Shown here one piece after another: positions 17,447 through 25,917 of a DNA stretch of 64,000 bases. Made by a program: the position numbers and the translations under genes. Position 1 is the first letter of the stretch, and every line of letters begins with the position of its first letter. Origin of the DNA: Acetivibrio ethanolgignens. GTDB lineage: Bacteria; Bacillota; Clostridia; Lachnospirales; Lachnospiraceae. The stretch lies in contig NZ_LNAM01000208.1 of NCBI RefSeq assembly GCF_001461035.1, positions 22,118 to 86,117 of the forward strand. Reading direction: 5' to 3'. The notes beneath the pieces are model-generated. The model saw only the letters and a list, made by a program, of their open reading frames with translations. It ran no database searches and was not told the DNA's origin.

Positions 17447-19549
17447 ATGGAGAATACAATACTATTGGCAGAGCTTCCGGAGGGAAAAAGCCTGCGGGTA
17501 AAAAGGGTACAAGGTGAAGAAACACTGGTACGGCGTCTTTTGGACCTCGGTATTATAGAAGGAGCTGTGATTGACTGCATTGGAAAAAGTCCCTTGGGAG
17601 AGCCTAAGGCTTACCGGGTAAGAGGTTGTATTCTGGCTTTGAGAAAGCAGGAGGCGGAACAGATTGAGGGCATTTTACTGGAGCGAAAAGAGGAGAAAAG
17701 TGTTCTTTTACGGACAATTTGTTTTGCGGGCAATCCAAATGTTGGAAAAAGTACCTTATTTAATAAGCTGACGGGCTTAAAGCAGCATACAGGTAACTGG
17801 CCGGGGAAGACAGTAGCCCGGGCAGAGGGATATGTGGAATCAGAAGGGATCAGGTATCGTCTGGTTGACCTTCCGGGATGCTATTCCCTTTTTGCAGATT
17901 CGCCGGAGGAGAAGATTGCCCGGGACTATATTTTAAGCCAGGAAGCGGATGCTGTAGTGGTCGTCTGTGATGGAACAGTCCTGGAGAGGAATCTGCATCT
18001 GGTTTTACAGGTTTTGCAGCTCACCAGCCGGGTTTTGGTATGTGTAAATCTGATGGATGAAGTAAAACGAAAGGGAATCTATCTGGATTTGGAGCGTCTG
18101 GAACAGCTTATTTTAGTACCAGTCATTGGAATCAGTGCAAGAGGAAGGTTAAATCAAAGGGAACTGTTTGAAAAAATAGAGGAGGCAGCAGTACTACCTG
18201 TTTTACCGGAAAAAGAGATAGAAGCGGCACAGTCAGGGGAAGAAAAAGAGCTTTTGCAGCAGGCAGAGCAGCTGGCAAAGCAGGTGGTTATATCAAAGGG
18301 AAACAACCATGATAAAAAAGACAGAAAACTGGATAAGCTGTTTACAGGAAAAATAACAGGGATTCCTGTTATGCTTGGATTGCTGTTTTTGATATTCTGG
18401 CTTACGATTGTCGGAGCAAATTACCCTTCCCAGCGATTGAGCCATTTTTTTCTCTGGGCAGAGCAGGAGCTTTTTTTGCTTTTTTCAGCCTGGCGTGTGC
18501 CGAATCTTCTCTCTGAAATTCTGATATCCGGGGTGTTTCGTGTGACAGGCTGGGTTATATCGGTTATGCTGCCGCCGATGGCTATTTTTTTTCCCTTATT
18601 TACAATTTTGGAGGATTATGGCTATTTACCGCGGATTGCTTTTAATCTGGATCGTTGTTTCCAGTGTTGTCATGCCTGTGGCAGGCAGGCCCTTACCATG
18701 TGTATGGGGTTTGGCTGCAATGCGGTAGGAGTGACCGGCTGCCGCATTATTTCTTCGGAGCGGGAGCGGCTGATAGCGATTTTGACGAATAGCTTTGTTC
18801 CCTGCAATGGACGTTTTCCAACGCTGATAGCGTTGATTTCTATGTTTTTAGCAGGAGGCTATGGAATGACTTCCATGGAAAGCTTTAAGGCTGCCGGAAT
18901 ATTGGCCCTTCTTGTTTTACTAGGAGTGCTCTTAACCTTCTTATGCTCCTGGATGTTAGGTAAAACCTTGCTAAAAGGGATTCCATCTTCGTTGATTCTA
19001 GAACTTCCACCGTATCGCAGACCTAAGCCAGGGATGATTCTTTTGCGTTCTCTTGTGGACAGGACGCTTTGCATTCTTTTGAGGGCAATAAAAGCATCGG
19101 TTCCGGCAGGAGCACTTATCTGGTTGATGGCCAATCTGAATATTGGTGACAGAAGTCTTTTGTTGTACTGTGCAGGAACTTTGGAGCCGATGGCGGCTTT
19201 GCTTGGACTGGATGGTGTGATTTTGCTGGCTTTTATATTGGGATTTCCGGCAAATGAAATTGTTATGCCAATCATTTTGATGGCATATCTTTCCCAGGGA
19301 AGTCTGGTAGAAATAGAAAATCTGATGGAAATGAAGGGAATTTTAATCTGCCATGGCTGGACTGTGCAAACCGCTGTTTGTACTATGCTGTTTACACTGG
19401 TGCACTGGCCCTGTGCAACAACTCTTATGACGATAAAAAAAGAAACAGGAAGCATCCGCTGGACACTGGTAGCACTTCTTCTGCCGACAATAGCGGGTGT
19501 ACTGCTTTGCAGCTTTGTGGCATTCCTGTTTCATATGGCAGGATTATAG
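17447..19549 (+). CDS. feoB: FeoA-FeoB fusion, ferrous iron transporter
   Basis: 700 aa. Residues 1-78 form a FeoA-like SH3 domain (L-A-E-L-P-E-G-K-S-L-R-V, then LLDLGIIEGA and AYRVRGCILALRK). The FeoB GTPase follows: G1 GNPNVGKST (95-103), G3 DLPG (141-144) and G4 NLMD (201-204). The membrane part holds the conserved Gate blocks, including C-M-G-F-G-C-N-A-V-G and S-F-V-P-C-N-G-R-F-P. FeoB imports Fe2+ driven or gated by GTP hydrolysis, and FeoA normally acts as a separate partner; here it is fused. It supplies iron for the many FeS proteins encoded nearby. Its last 6 bp overlap the convergent exonuclease gene. Confidence 0.95.
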   Translation: MENTILLAELPEGKSLRVKRVQGEETLVRRLLDLGIIEGAVIDCIGKSPLGEPKAYRVRGCILALRKQEAEQIEGILLERKEEKSVLLRTICFAGNPNVGKSTLFNKLTGLKQHTGNWPGKTVARAEGYVESEGIRYRLVDLPGCYSLFADSPEEKIARDYILSQEADAVVVVCDGTVLERNLHLVLQVLQLTSRVLVCVNLMDEVKRKGIYLDLERLEQLILVPVIGISARGRLNQRELFEKIEEAAVLPVLPEKEIEAAQSGEEKELLQQAEQLAKQVVISKGNNHDKKDRKLDKLFTGKITGIPVMLGLLFLIFWLTIVGANYPSQRLSHFFLWAEQELFLLFSAWRVPNLLSEILISGVFRVTGWVISVMLPPMAIFFPLFTILEDYGYLPRIAFNLDRCFQCCHACGRQALTMCMGFGCNAVGVTGCRIISSERERLIAILTNSFVPCNGRFPTLIALISMFLAGGYGMTSMESFKAAGILALLVLLGVLLTFLCSWMLGKTLLKGIPSSLILELPPYRRPKPGMILLRSLVDRTLCILLRAIKASVPAGALIWLMANLNIGDRSLLLYCAGTLEPMAALLGLDGVILLAFILGFPANEIVMPIILMAYLSQGSLVEIENLMEMKGILICHGWTVQTAVCTMLFTLVHWPCATTLMTIKKETGSIRWTLVALLLPTIAGVLLCSFVAFLFHMAGL

Positions 19550-20428
19550 ATTTAAAAATTCCTCTTCCGATAATAACTGTATTGGATAGCCCTCGGTTTT
19601 TAGCCGAAGGGCTTTTTTTTCTTTGGTAGAGCCTTCCCCTTTTCCACAAATCAGAAAGTCTGTAAATGTATTGACCTTATCCTGGTTGATGCCACCAAGA
19701 TTGGCAACTTTTTGCATAGCCGCCCGGCGGGAAAGGGTGAAAAGGATGCCAGTGATGGCAACATTTTTACCATAAAAGGGATGGCTTTCATCAAAGGAAG
19801 AGGTTTGAGTCTCAATTTCCTCTGATGTAATCCGCCGGGAACCAAATTCCCAGTGACGCTCAAAGGCAGCTTTGGAAGAGAAAGAAAGCTGTGCTGTTTT
19901 CTCCATTGCCTTTAGGCAGTGCCATGTGATTTCACAGTCTCTAAGAGCCCGGTGGGCACCACTGTAATCAATTCGGTAGTAGGAAGCCAAGTCTCCCAGC
20001 TTGTGATGAAGCAGCTCTGGTAAAAGCCGTTGGGAGAGTAAAAGAGTATCAAAAAAATCATTTTGAATAGAGGCAAATCCCATTTTTTGAAGAGAAGCAT
20101 TTAAAAAAGAAATATCAAAATCCACCCGGTGCCCAGCAATCGGATAATCGCCTAAGAAATCAAGAAGAGAAGCAATCTTTGTCTCCAGGGGTAAGGCAGA
20201 AAGAAGCATTTCTCTGGTAATATGGGTAAGTGCTTCTGTGTGGGAAGAAAGGCTTTCATTCTCTAACAGAGAAAAGTCTGGGCAGATTAGAGAATTCCAT
20301 TTGGCTTTTAGCTGTCCAGCCTTTATAAAAAGTGCTCCAATTTCAATAATCTGGTCTTTTTCCGGGGAAAGCCCTGTCGTTTCTAAATCCAGAATAACAT
20401 AAGTGTCAGGTATATGATAAAGCTGCAT
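19544..20428 (-). CDS. DEDDh 3'-5' exonuclease with C-terminal BRCT domain
   Basis: 294 aa. The exonuclease domain (about 8-170) has Exo I VILDLETTGLSP, Exo II AGHRVDFDISFL and Exo III GAHRALRDCEITW with the catalytic His and Asp. After a linker, residues about 222-294 form a BRCT domain (FYGKNVAITGILFTLSRRAAMQ onward, as in DNA ligase). This pairing resembles DnaQ-like proteins acting in DNA repair or proofreading; the exact role is not known. The start at 20428 has AAAGGAG upstream. It is convergent with feoB. Confidence 0.87.
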   Translation of the reverse strand: MQLYHIPDTYVILDLETTGLSPEKDQIIEIGALFIKAGQLKAKWNSLICPDFSLLENESLSSHTEALTHITREMLLSALPLETKIASLLDFLGDYPIAGHRVDFDISFLNASLQKMGFASIQNDFFDTLLLSQRLLPELLHHKLGDLASYYRIDYSGAHRALRDCEITWHCLKAMEKTAQLSFSSKAAFERHWEFGSRRITSEEIETQTSSFDESHPFYGKNVAITGILFTLSRRAAMQKVANLGGINQDKVNTFTDFLICGKGEGSTKEKKALRLKTEGYPIQLLSEEEFLNL

Positions 20429-20854
20429 AGTAGACTCCTTTTTTTCTGCTATTATAATACATTCTAATTGAGCTGGCAAGCTATAAGAAATCCTAGCTTA
20501 TTGCATTAAAATAATTTGGACTTGCTCCTTTTCAACTTCTCTAAGATGCTCTTCTTGTAATATATAGAGGATTATGATAAACTTACTTTTGCTTGATATT
20601 CATTGGCAGAAAATAAACAAATAGGTATTCTAAATGAAGCTGAAAAATGGAAGAGGCTGATATCTATTTAGACTTACCTTTCCCAGGAAAGAAAAATAGA
20701 TTTTCGTGTAAGAAGAATTCATTGATTACAATAAGAGCAAAAGTTTCAGGAACTGTTTTAAATAAAGATCTGTGTGGATGATTTGTGATTTTGAATTGTA
20801 GATTTTTTGAATTTCAGGAGAAAAAAGAGTGTTGGCATGGTAACGAATAAGCTA
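20429..20854. other. Non-coding stretch between the exonuclease gene and the hairpin element
   Basis: AT-rich, with stops in all frames and no convincing promoter or homology visible. It holds the upstream region of the exonuclease gene; nothing else can be supported. Confidence 0.6.
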
Positions 20855-21010
20855 TACGGAGAAGGGCTGATAATTCTTAAAAATGCATAGCCTACAGAGG
20901 CAAAAAACCTCCATGTTTTTTGAGCGGACTTGAGACAGGAGGTCGAATGTCCGCGTACTCGTCACTTGTAGTAAATTATATGCATTTTTTTAGAATTATC
21001 GCCCTTCGTA
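20855..21010. repeat. Branched hairpin element downstream of adhE
   Basis: An outer stem of nearly 30 bp joins 20855-20886 (TACG, then AAGGGC, GATAATTCT and AAAAATGCAT) to 20980-21010 (ATGCATTTTT, AGAATTATC, GCCCTT, CGTA) with small bulges. Inside it CTACA pairs with TGTAG and there are two further hairpins: CAAAAAAC with GTTTTTTG (8 bp) and GCGGAC with GTCCGC. The result is a multi-branched fold of about 155 nt. No T-run follows on either strand. It lies 53 bp after the adhE stop, so it may form the 3' end of that mRNA or be an independent RNA or small mobile repeat. Confidence 0.6.
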
Positions 21011-21062
21011 GTCCTAGCTTAAGAGCTATAATAGCAACACTCTTTTTATCTTTTGAAGAAAT

Positions 21063-23684
21063 CTATTTACTCTTCTTAGCAGGAACATTTCCCTTTCCAT
21101 AGTAAGCAATCAGATAAAGCTCTTCTAATTCAGATACTAATGGAAGTCTTGGGTTAGCAGTAGTGCACTGATCGCCGAAGGCTAAGTCTGCTAAAGGTCC
21201 TACCTTGGATAAGAATTCCTTTTCGTCAATGCCGTATTCCTTTAAGGTAACAGGAATTTCAAGGTATTCATTTAATTCCTCAACCTTAGAAGCCAGCATT
21301 TCTACAGCGTCATCGTTGTTCTTTGGCTTGAAGCCGAGCTTCTTCATCAGATCGAAAATCTTATCACCTACGATATAGCTTTCATATTTTGGCCAGGAGG
21401 TGAACTTGGTCAGGTTAGCAACACCGTTGTAACGGATAACGTGAGGAAGCAGGATAGCATTAGCACAGCCATGTGGAATATGGAATTCACCGCCCAGCTT
21501 ATGAGCGAGAGAGTGGTTGATTCCAAGGAAGGCATTGGTAAATGCCATACCGGCGATGGTGGAAGCATTGTGCATCTTCTCACGGGCTAAAGGATTCTTT
21601 GCACCTTCGGTAAAGGAAGGCTTTAAATAATCAAATACCATTTCAATGGCGTGGATAGCTAATGCATCGGTGTAATCAGAAGCCAGAATAGAAATATAGG
21701 CCTCAATAGCGTGGGTCAGAACGTCCATACCAGTCCATGCAGTAGATTTTTTCGGAACACTCATTACAAAATCAGGGTCAATGATAGCTACATCCGGTGT
21801 CAGCTCATAGTCAGCCAGAGGATATTTCTTGTTTTCTTTCTTATCGGAAATAACGGCAAAGGATGTAACCTCAGAACCGGTTCCAGAGGTAGTAGGAATG
21901 GCAACCAGCTGAGCCTTCTTTCCTAACTGAGGGAACTTGTAAGCACGCTTACGGATATCCAAGAACTTTAAGGACATGTTCTTAAAGTCTGCGTCCGGAT
22001 TCTCGTAGAACAGCCACATACCCTTAGCAGCGTCGATTGCAGAGCCACCGCCCAGTGCAATGATAACATCCGGCTGGAACTGGTTCATAGAGTCAACACC
22101 CTTCATGATGGTATCTAAGGATGGATCCGGCTCAACCTGGTCAAAGATTTCGCAGTGTACATATTCCTCACGGTTTCTTAATTGATATAAAATCTTATTT
22201 ACATAGCCTAACTGGGTCATAGCAGGGTCTGTTACAATAAATGCCTTAGAAATGTTTGGCATCTTTGTCAGATAAGCGATAGAGCCTGCTTCAAAATAAA
22301 TCTTGCTTGGAACCTTGAACCACTGCATATTAACTCTCCTTTTTGCAACACGCTTGATGTTTACCAGGTCAACGGCAGATACGTTGTGAGTAGTAGAGTT
22401 TCCACCGTAGGAGCCACAGCCTAAGGTAAGGGATGGCATATTAGAGTTGTAAAGGTCTCCGATAGCACCATGGGTGGAAGGAGAGTTTACAAGAATACGT
22501 CCGGTCTTCATACGGCTGGAAAATTCATCGATAATGTTCTGCTCAGTGGAATGAAGAACAGAAGAGTGTCCCATACCGCCATTAGCAAGCATTTTTTCGC
22601 AAAGGCTCATACCTTCCTCTACATCAGCCGCCTTTAAGATAGCTAAAACAGGAGAAAGCTTTTCTTTGGAAAGTGGATAGTCAGGGCCTACGCCGTCGAT
22701 TTCAGTACATAATACCTTGGTATCTGCAGGAATCTCAAAGCCAGCCAGATTTGCAATATAAGCAGGAGATTTTCCAACGATGGCAGGGTTTACAGATCCC
22801 TTTTCCAGATTGATAACCACCGGCTCCAGCTTTTTGATCTGCTCTTTGGTAGCAAAATAGCAGCCAGCTTTCTTCATCAGATCAATAACTTCTTTATATA
22901 CAGGAGCTTCAATAATGGCTGCCTGCTCAGAAGCACAAATCATACCATTATCAAAGGATTTGGATAGTACAAGGTCGTTAACTGCTCTCTTTAAAACAGC
23001 GGACTTTTCAATAAAGCAAGGAACATTTCCAGGGCCTACGCCAAGGGCTGGTTTTCCACAGGAGTAAGCAGCCTTTACCATACCAGGACCGCCAGTTGCT
23101 AAAATCATGGATACACCAGGGTGATTCATTAAAATATTCGTTGCGTCGATAGAAGGATATTCAATCCATTGGATACAGTTTTCAGGAGCACCTGCTGCAA
23201 CGGCGGCATCTAACAGAATCTTTGCGGCTGTCTTAGAGCATTGCTGTGCATTTGGGTGGAAACCAAAAATGATTGGATTGCCTGTTTTGATACAGGAAAT
23301 GCTTTTGAACATAGTAGTAGAGGTAGGGTTAGTTACCGGAGTAACACCTGCTACAACGCCAACAGGCTCTGCTACCAGCATATAATCCTCTTCTTCATTG
23401 TCTTCGATAATGCCGACAGTTTTCTGATATTTGATGGAATGCCAGATATACTCGGTAGCAAAGATATTTTTTGTAATCTTATCCTCGTAAATACCGCGTC
23501 CGGTTTCTTCTACTGCCATTTTAGCAAGCTCCTGCTGTTTAGCAAGACCTGCAAGAACCATTTCGTGTACAATGTTATCGATGGTAGCCTGGTCTAATTT
23601 CTTTAATTCAGCTAAAGCCACCTTAGCCTTTGTAACGAGCTCGTCAACATGTTCCTGTGGGGTTGGTTGTTTTTTTTCAGCCAT
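21063..23684 (-). CDS. adhE: Bifunctional acetaldehyde-CoA/alcohol dehydrogenase
   Basis: 873 aa. The N-terminal CoA-acylating aldehyde dehydrogenase half contains the catalytic Cys in NGMICASEQ (residue 250), followed by a linker and the iron-dependent alcohol dehydrogenase half (from about 460), with LGGGSAIDAAKG, the PTTSGTGSEVT block, TAWTGMDVLTHAIEAYIS and the metal-binding His residues around HSLAHKLGG and HIPHGCANAILLPH. It reduces acetyl-CoA to ethanol and regenerates 2 NAD+. AGGAGG precedes the ATG. The promoter carries a Rex-like operator, so transcription probably follows the NADH/NAD+ ratio. The last residues (GKGNVPAKKSK) are family-typical. Confidence 0.98.
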   Translation of the reverse strand: MAEKKQPTPQEHVDELVTKAKVALAELKKLDQATIDNIVHEMVLAGLAKQQELAKMAVEETGRGIYEDKITKNIFATEYIWHSIKYQKTVGIIEDNEEEDYMLVAEPVGVVAGVTPVTNPTSTTMFKSISCIKTGNPIIFGFHPNAQQCSKTAAKILLDAAVAAGAPENCIQWIEYPSIDATNILMNHPGVSMILATGGPGMVKAAYSCGKPALGVGPGNVPCFIEKSAVLKRAVNDLVLSKSFDNGMICASEQAAIIEAPVYKEVIDLMKKAGCYFATKEQIKKLEPVVINLEKGSVNPAIVGKSPAYIANLAGFEIPADTKVLCTEIDGVGPDYPLSKEKLSPVLAILKAADVEEGMSLCEKMLANGGMGHSSVLHSTEQNIIDEFSSRMKTGRILVNSPSTHGAIGDLYNSNMPSLTLGCGSYGGNSTTHNVSAVDLVNIKRVAKRRVNMQWFKVPSKIYFEAGSIAYLTKMPNISKAFIVTDPAMTQLGYVNKILYQLRNREEYVHCEIFDQVEPDPSLDTIMKGVDSMNQFQPDVIIALGGGSAIDAAKGMWLFYENPDADFKNMSLKFLDIRKRAYKFPQLGKKAQLVAIPTTSGTGSEVTSFAVISDKKENKKYPLADYELTPDVAIIDPDFVMSVPKKSTAWTGMDVLTHAIEAYISILASDYTDALAIHAIEMVFDYLKPSFTEGAKNPLAREKMHNASTIAGMAFTNAFLGINHSLAHKLGGEFHIPHGCANAILLPHVIRYNGVANLTKFTSWPKYESYIVGDKIFDLMKKLGFKPKNNDDAVEMLASKVEELNEYLEIPVTLKEYGIDEKEFLSKVGPLADLAFGDQCTTANPRLPLVSELEELYLIAYYGKGNVPAKKSK

Positions 23685-23709
23685 AATCGTATCCTCCTAA
23701 AAAATATAA

Positions 23710-23748
23710 ATGTTAAAACATTAACAAACATTGTTAAAAAAATAACTC
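23710..23748 (-). promoter_or_regulatory. Rex-like operator(s) in the adhE leader
   Basis: TGTTAAAACATTAACA (23711-23726) is a perfect inverted repeat with a 4-base centre. Extended by one base it matches the known Rex consensus TTGTTAANNNNTTAACAA at 17 of 18 positions. A second, weaker half-conserved site TTGTTAAAAAAATAAC follows at 23731. Both sit just downstream of the predicted adhE start of transcription, as expected for a roadblock-type repressor site. Confidence 0.75.
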
Positions 23749-23756
23749 ACTTATAT

Positions 23757-23785
23757 AATATAACATTCACTTTCTATTTTGTAAA
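23757..23785 (-). promoter_or_regulatory. Promoter for adhE
   Basis: On the minus strand TTTACA (23785-23780) and TATATT (23762-23757) are 17 bases apart, upstream of the Rex-like sites. Confidence 0.65.
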
Positions 23786-23845
23786 GGAGAAAATTTACAG
23801 AATAATGGCATATTTGTTGTAAAAAATGCACAAAAGAATTTTTCG

Positions 23846-23874
23846 TTGATTTCTGTCGAGTTTGCTGATAAAAT
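23846..23874 (+). promoter_or_regulatory. Promoter for the hydrogenase cluster
   Basis: TTGATT (23846-23851) and TAAAAT (23869-23874), 17 bases apart, 36 bases before the first gene. It is divergent from adhE; the Rex-like sites lie about 100 bp away, so joint control is possible but not shown. Confidence 0.6.
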
Positions 23875-23910
23875 AAATAAGAAATATGTGCCAAAGGAGG
23901 ATAAACGAAT

Positions 23911-24150
23911 ATGGTTGTTACAATTTGTATCGGTAGTTCTTGTCACTTGAAGGGTTCAAGAAAAATCGTAGAAAGATTTAACGAACTGATTCGGGAGAAC
24001 AGTGTAGAGGATAAGATAAGTTTAAATGGTTCTTTCTGCATTGGAGAATGTGTAAGGGGTGTTTGTGTTAAGGTGGATGGAGAACTGCATTCGGTATCTC
24101 CGGAAACTGCAGACGAGTTTTTTGAGAAGGAAATTTTAGGAAGTCTGTAG
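23911..24150 (+). CDS. Thioredoxin-like [2Fe-2S] ferredoxin
   Basis: 79 aa. Cys pairs in ICIGSSCHLKGS and FCIGECVRGVCVKV match the C-x4-C ... C-x3-C layout of thioredoxin-fold [2Fe-2S] ferredoxins (NuoE/HydC-like, here without the N-terminal helical part). It would carry electrons to or from the hydrogenase encoded next. AAAGGAGG precedes the ATG. It is the first gene of the cluster and is followed after 22 bp by the sensory-type hydrogenase. Confidence 0.85.
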   Translation: MVVTICIGSSCHLKGSRKIVERFNELIRENSVEDKISLNGSFCIGECVRGVCVKVDGELHSVSPETADEFFEKEILGSL

Positions 24151-24172
24151 GATAGGGAAAGGAGTTTGCCTT

Positions 24173-25900
24173 ATGAATGTAATTCGTTTTAAAGAGGCAA
24201 AATGTAAAAACTGCTATAAATGTGTTCGCGTTTGTGATGTAAAAGCAATTGCTGTTAAAAATGAACAAGCTCAGATTATGAATGATCATTGTATTCTCTG
24301 TGGCCATTGTCTCGCAGCTTGTCCGCAGAATGCGAAATCCCTTGTTAGTGATATAGACCGGGTGAAGGATTTTTTAAAGAGCGGGCTTAAGACGGTAATA
24401 TCCATAGCTCCGTCCTTCGCCGGAATTATGGATTATAAGAAGCCGGGACAGCTGGTTGCAGCTTTAAAACGCCTGGGGTTTTACCAGGTTCGGGAGACAG
24501 CAGAAGGAGCTGCTTATGTTACGGCAGAGTATATTAAGCTATTAGAAGAGGGTAGGATGGACAACGTTATTACAACCTGCTGCCCTAGTGTTAATGATTT
24601 GATGGAGATTTACTATCCTGAGCTCACCGACTCAATGGCACCAGTGGTTTCACCGATGGTAGCCCATGGGCGGCTTTTGAAAAAGGAGCTAGGAAGCGAC
24701 ATCCGTGTTGTATTTTTAGGACCTTGTATTGCAAAGAAGCGAGAAGCTGAAAATGACCTGCGTGTGCAGGGGGCTGTCGATGCAGTGCTTAATTTTGCTG
24801 AGCTGGAAAAGTGGCTGGCTGAGGAGGGTATTGATTTAAAGACTTTAGATGAGCTGCCTTTTGACAATAAGAATCCGGAAATCAATCGTCTGTATCCGGT
24901 AAATACGGGTGTTATTAATGCTGTTTTAGCATCCCGGGTGAAGGAAAAGGGGTATCAGAAGCTGGCTGTGGATGGTGTCAGAAATTGTATGGATTTTCTG
25001 GAAAGTATGAAAAAAGGCGAGATACATAATGTCTTTGTAGAAATGAATACCTGTGTCGGTGGCTGCATTAATGGTCCGGCAGTAGAACGTAAGGAGGAAA
25101 AGACCTCTTATTTTAAACGGAAGCTGGACATGGAGGCTGGAATTGAGAAAATACCAGCAGAAATTGTACCGTTGGAGGAGACTGGTATTAATTTAAGTAA
25201 GATCTTTGTAAACCGTTCCTTCCATGATGAGCTGCCAAGCGAAGAGAAAATTCGTGAAACCCTGGCTAAGATTGGTAAAACGGATAAGTCCCATGAGCTT
25301 AATTGTGGCGCCTGTGGGTATCCGACTTGTCGGGATAAGGCGATTGCTGTCTGTCAGGGCAAGGCAGAGCTTACCATGTGTATTCCGTATATGCATGAAA
25401 AGGCTCAGTCCATGGCTAATATTGTGTTAGACACGACACCAAATATTATTATTGTCGTTGATTCAGATATGAAGATATTGGAATTTTCCAGAGGAGCCGA
25501 GATGGTGTTTGGAAAATCCAAACAGGAAGCGATAGGCATGTATCTGTTTGAGTTTATTGATCACAGAGATTTTGATGAGGTGTTAAACAGCCAGTCAAAG
25601 CTCGTAGCGAAAAGAGTATCTTATCAGGAGTATGATATTACAACATTGCAGACCATTGTCTATGTTAAGGAAATCAATGGTGTATTAGGTGTATTCCAGG
25701 ATATTTCCAATGAAGCGGAGAAGAATCGCCAGGCTTATAAGCTTAAGATGGATACGATTGAGATGGCACAGCGAGTTATTGATAAGCAGATGATGGTAGC
25801 ACAGGAAATTGCCGGTCTTTTGGGTGAAACGACAGCAGAAACTAAGGTGACCCTGACCAAGCTTAGGGACATGATTGTAAGTGATGGAGAATTTAATTAA
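24173..25900 (+). CDS. [FeFe]-hydrogenase-like protein with PAS domain (sensory, HydS type)
   Basis: 575 aa. Two [4Fe-4S] motifs occupy residues 11-54 (CKNCYKCVRVC, CILCGHCLAAC). The H-cluster domain has L1 TTCCPS (134-139), L2 GPCIAKK (183-189) and L3 MNTCVGGCING (291-301). L2 has Gly and Ile where catalytic group A enzymes have Met and Thr. A further FeS motif NCGACGYPTCRDKA lies at 378-390, then a PAS domain (about 415-525) and a coiled C-terminus. H-domains ending in PAS are known from the group C enzymes thought to sense H2 and control the catalytic hydrogenase. The phosphatase gene that follows is the typical neighbour, so I infer a signalling role. Confidence 0.88.
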   Translation: MNVIRFKEAKCKNCYKCVRVCDVKAIAVKNEQAQIMNDHCILCGHCLAACPQNAKSLVSDIDRVKDFLKSGLKTVISIAPSFAGIMDYKKPGQLVAALKRLGFYQVRETAEGAAYVTAEYIKLLEEGRMDNVITTCCPSVNDLMEIYYPELTDSMAPVVSPMVAHGRLLKKELGSDIRVVFLGPCIAKKREAENDLRVQGAVDAVLNFAELEKWLAEEGIDLKTLDELPFDNKNPEINRLYPVNTGVINAVLASRVKEKGYQKLAVDGVRNCMDFLESMKKGEIHNVFVEMNTCVGGCINGPAVERKEEKTSYFKRKLDMEAGIEKIPAEIVPLEETGINLSKIFVNRSFHDELPSEEKIRETLAKIGKTDKSHELNCGACGYPTCRDKAIAVCQGKAELTMCIPYMHEKAQSMANIVLDTTPNIIIVVDSDMKILEFSRGAEMVFGKSKQEAIGMYLFEFIDHRDFDEVLNSQSKLVAKRVSYQEYDITTLQTIVYVKEINGVLGVFQDISNEAEKNRQAYKLKMDTIEMAQRVIDKQMMVAQEIAGLLGETTAETKVTLTKLRDMIVSDGEFN

Positions 25901-25917
25901 GGCAGGGAGGAATTTGT

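Noticed and set aside
18859..19455. 198-aa minus-strand frame inside feoB
   Set aside because: Antisense to a conserved membrane domain, no start signal, no recognisable motif.
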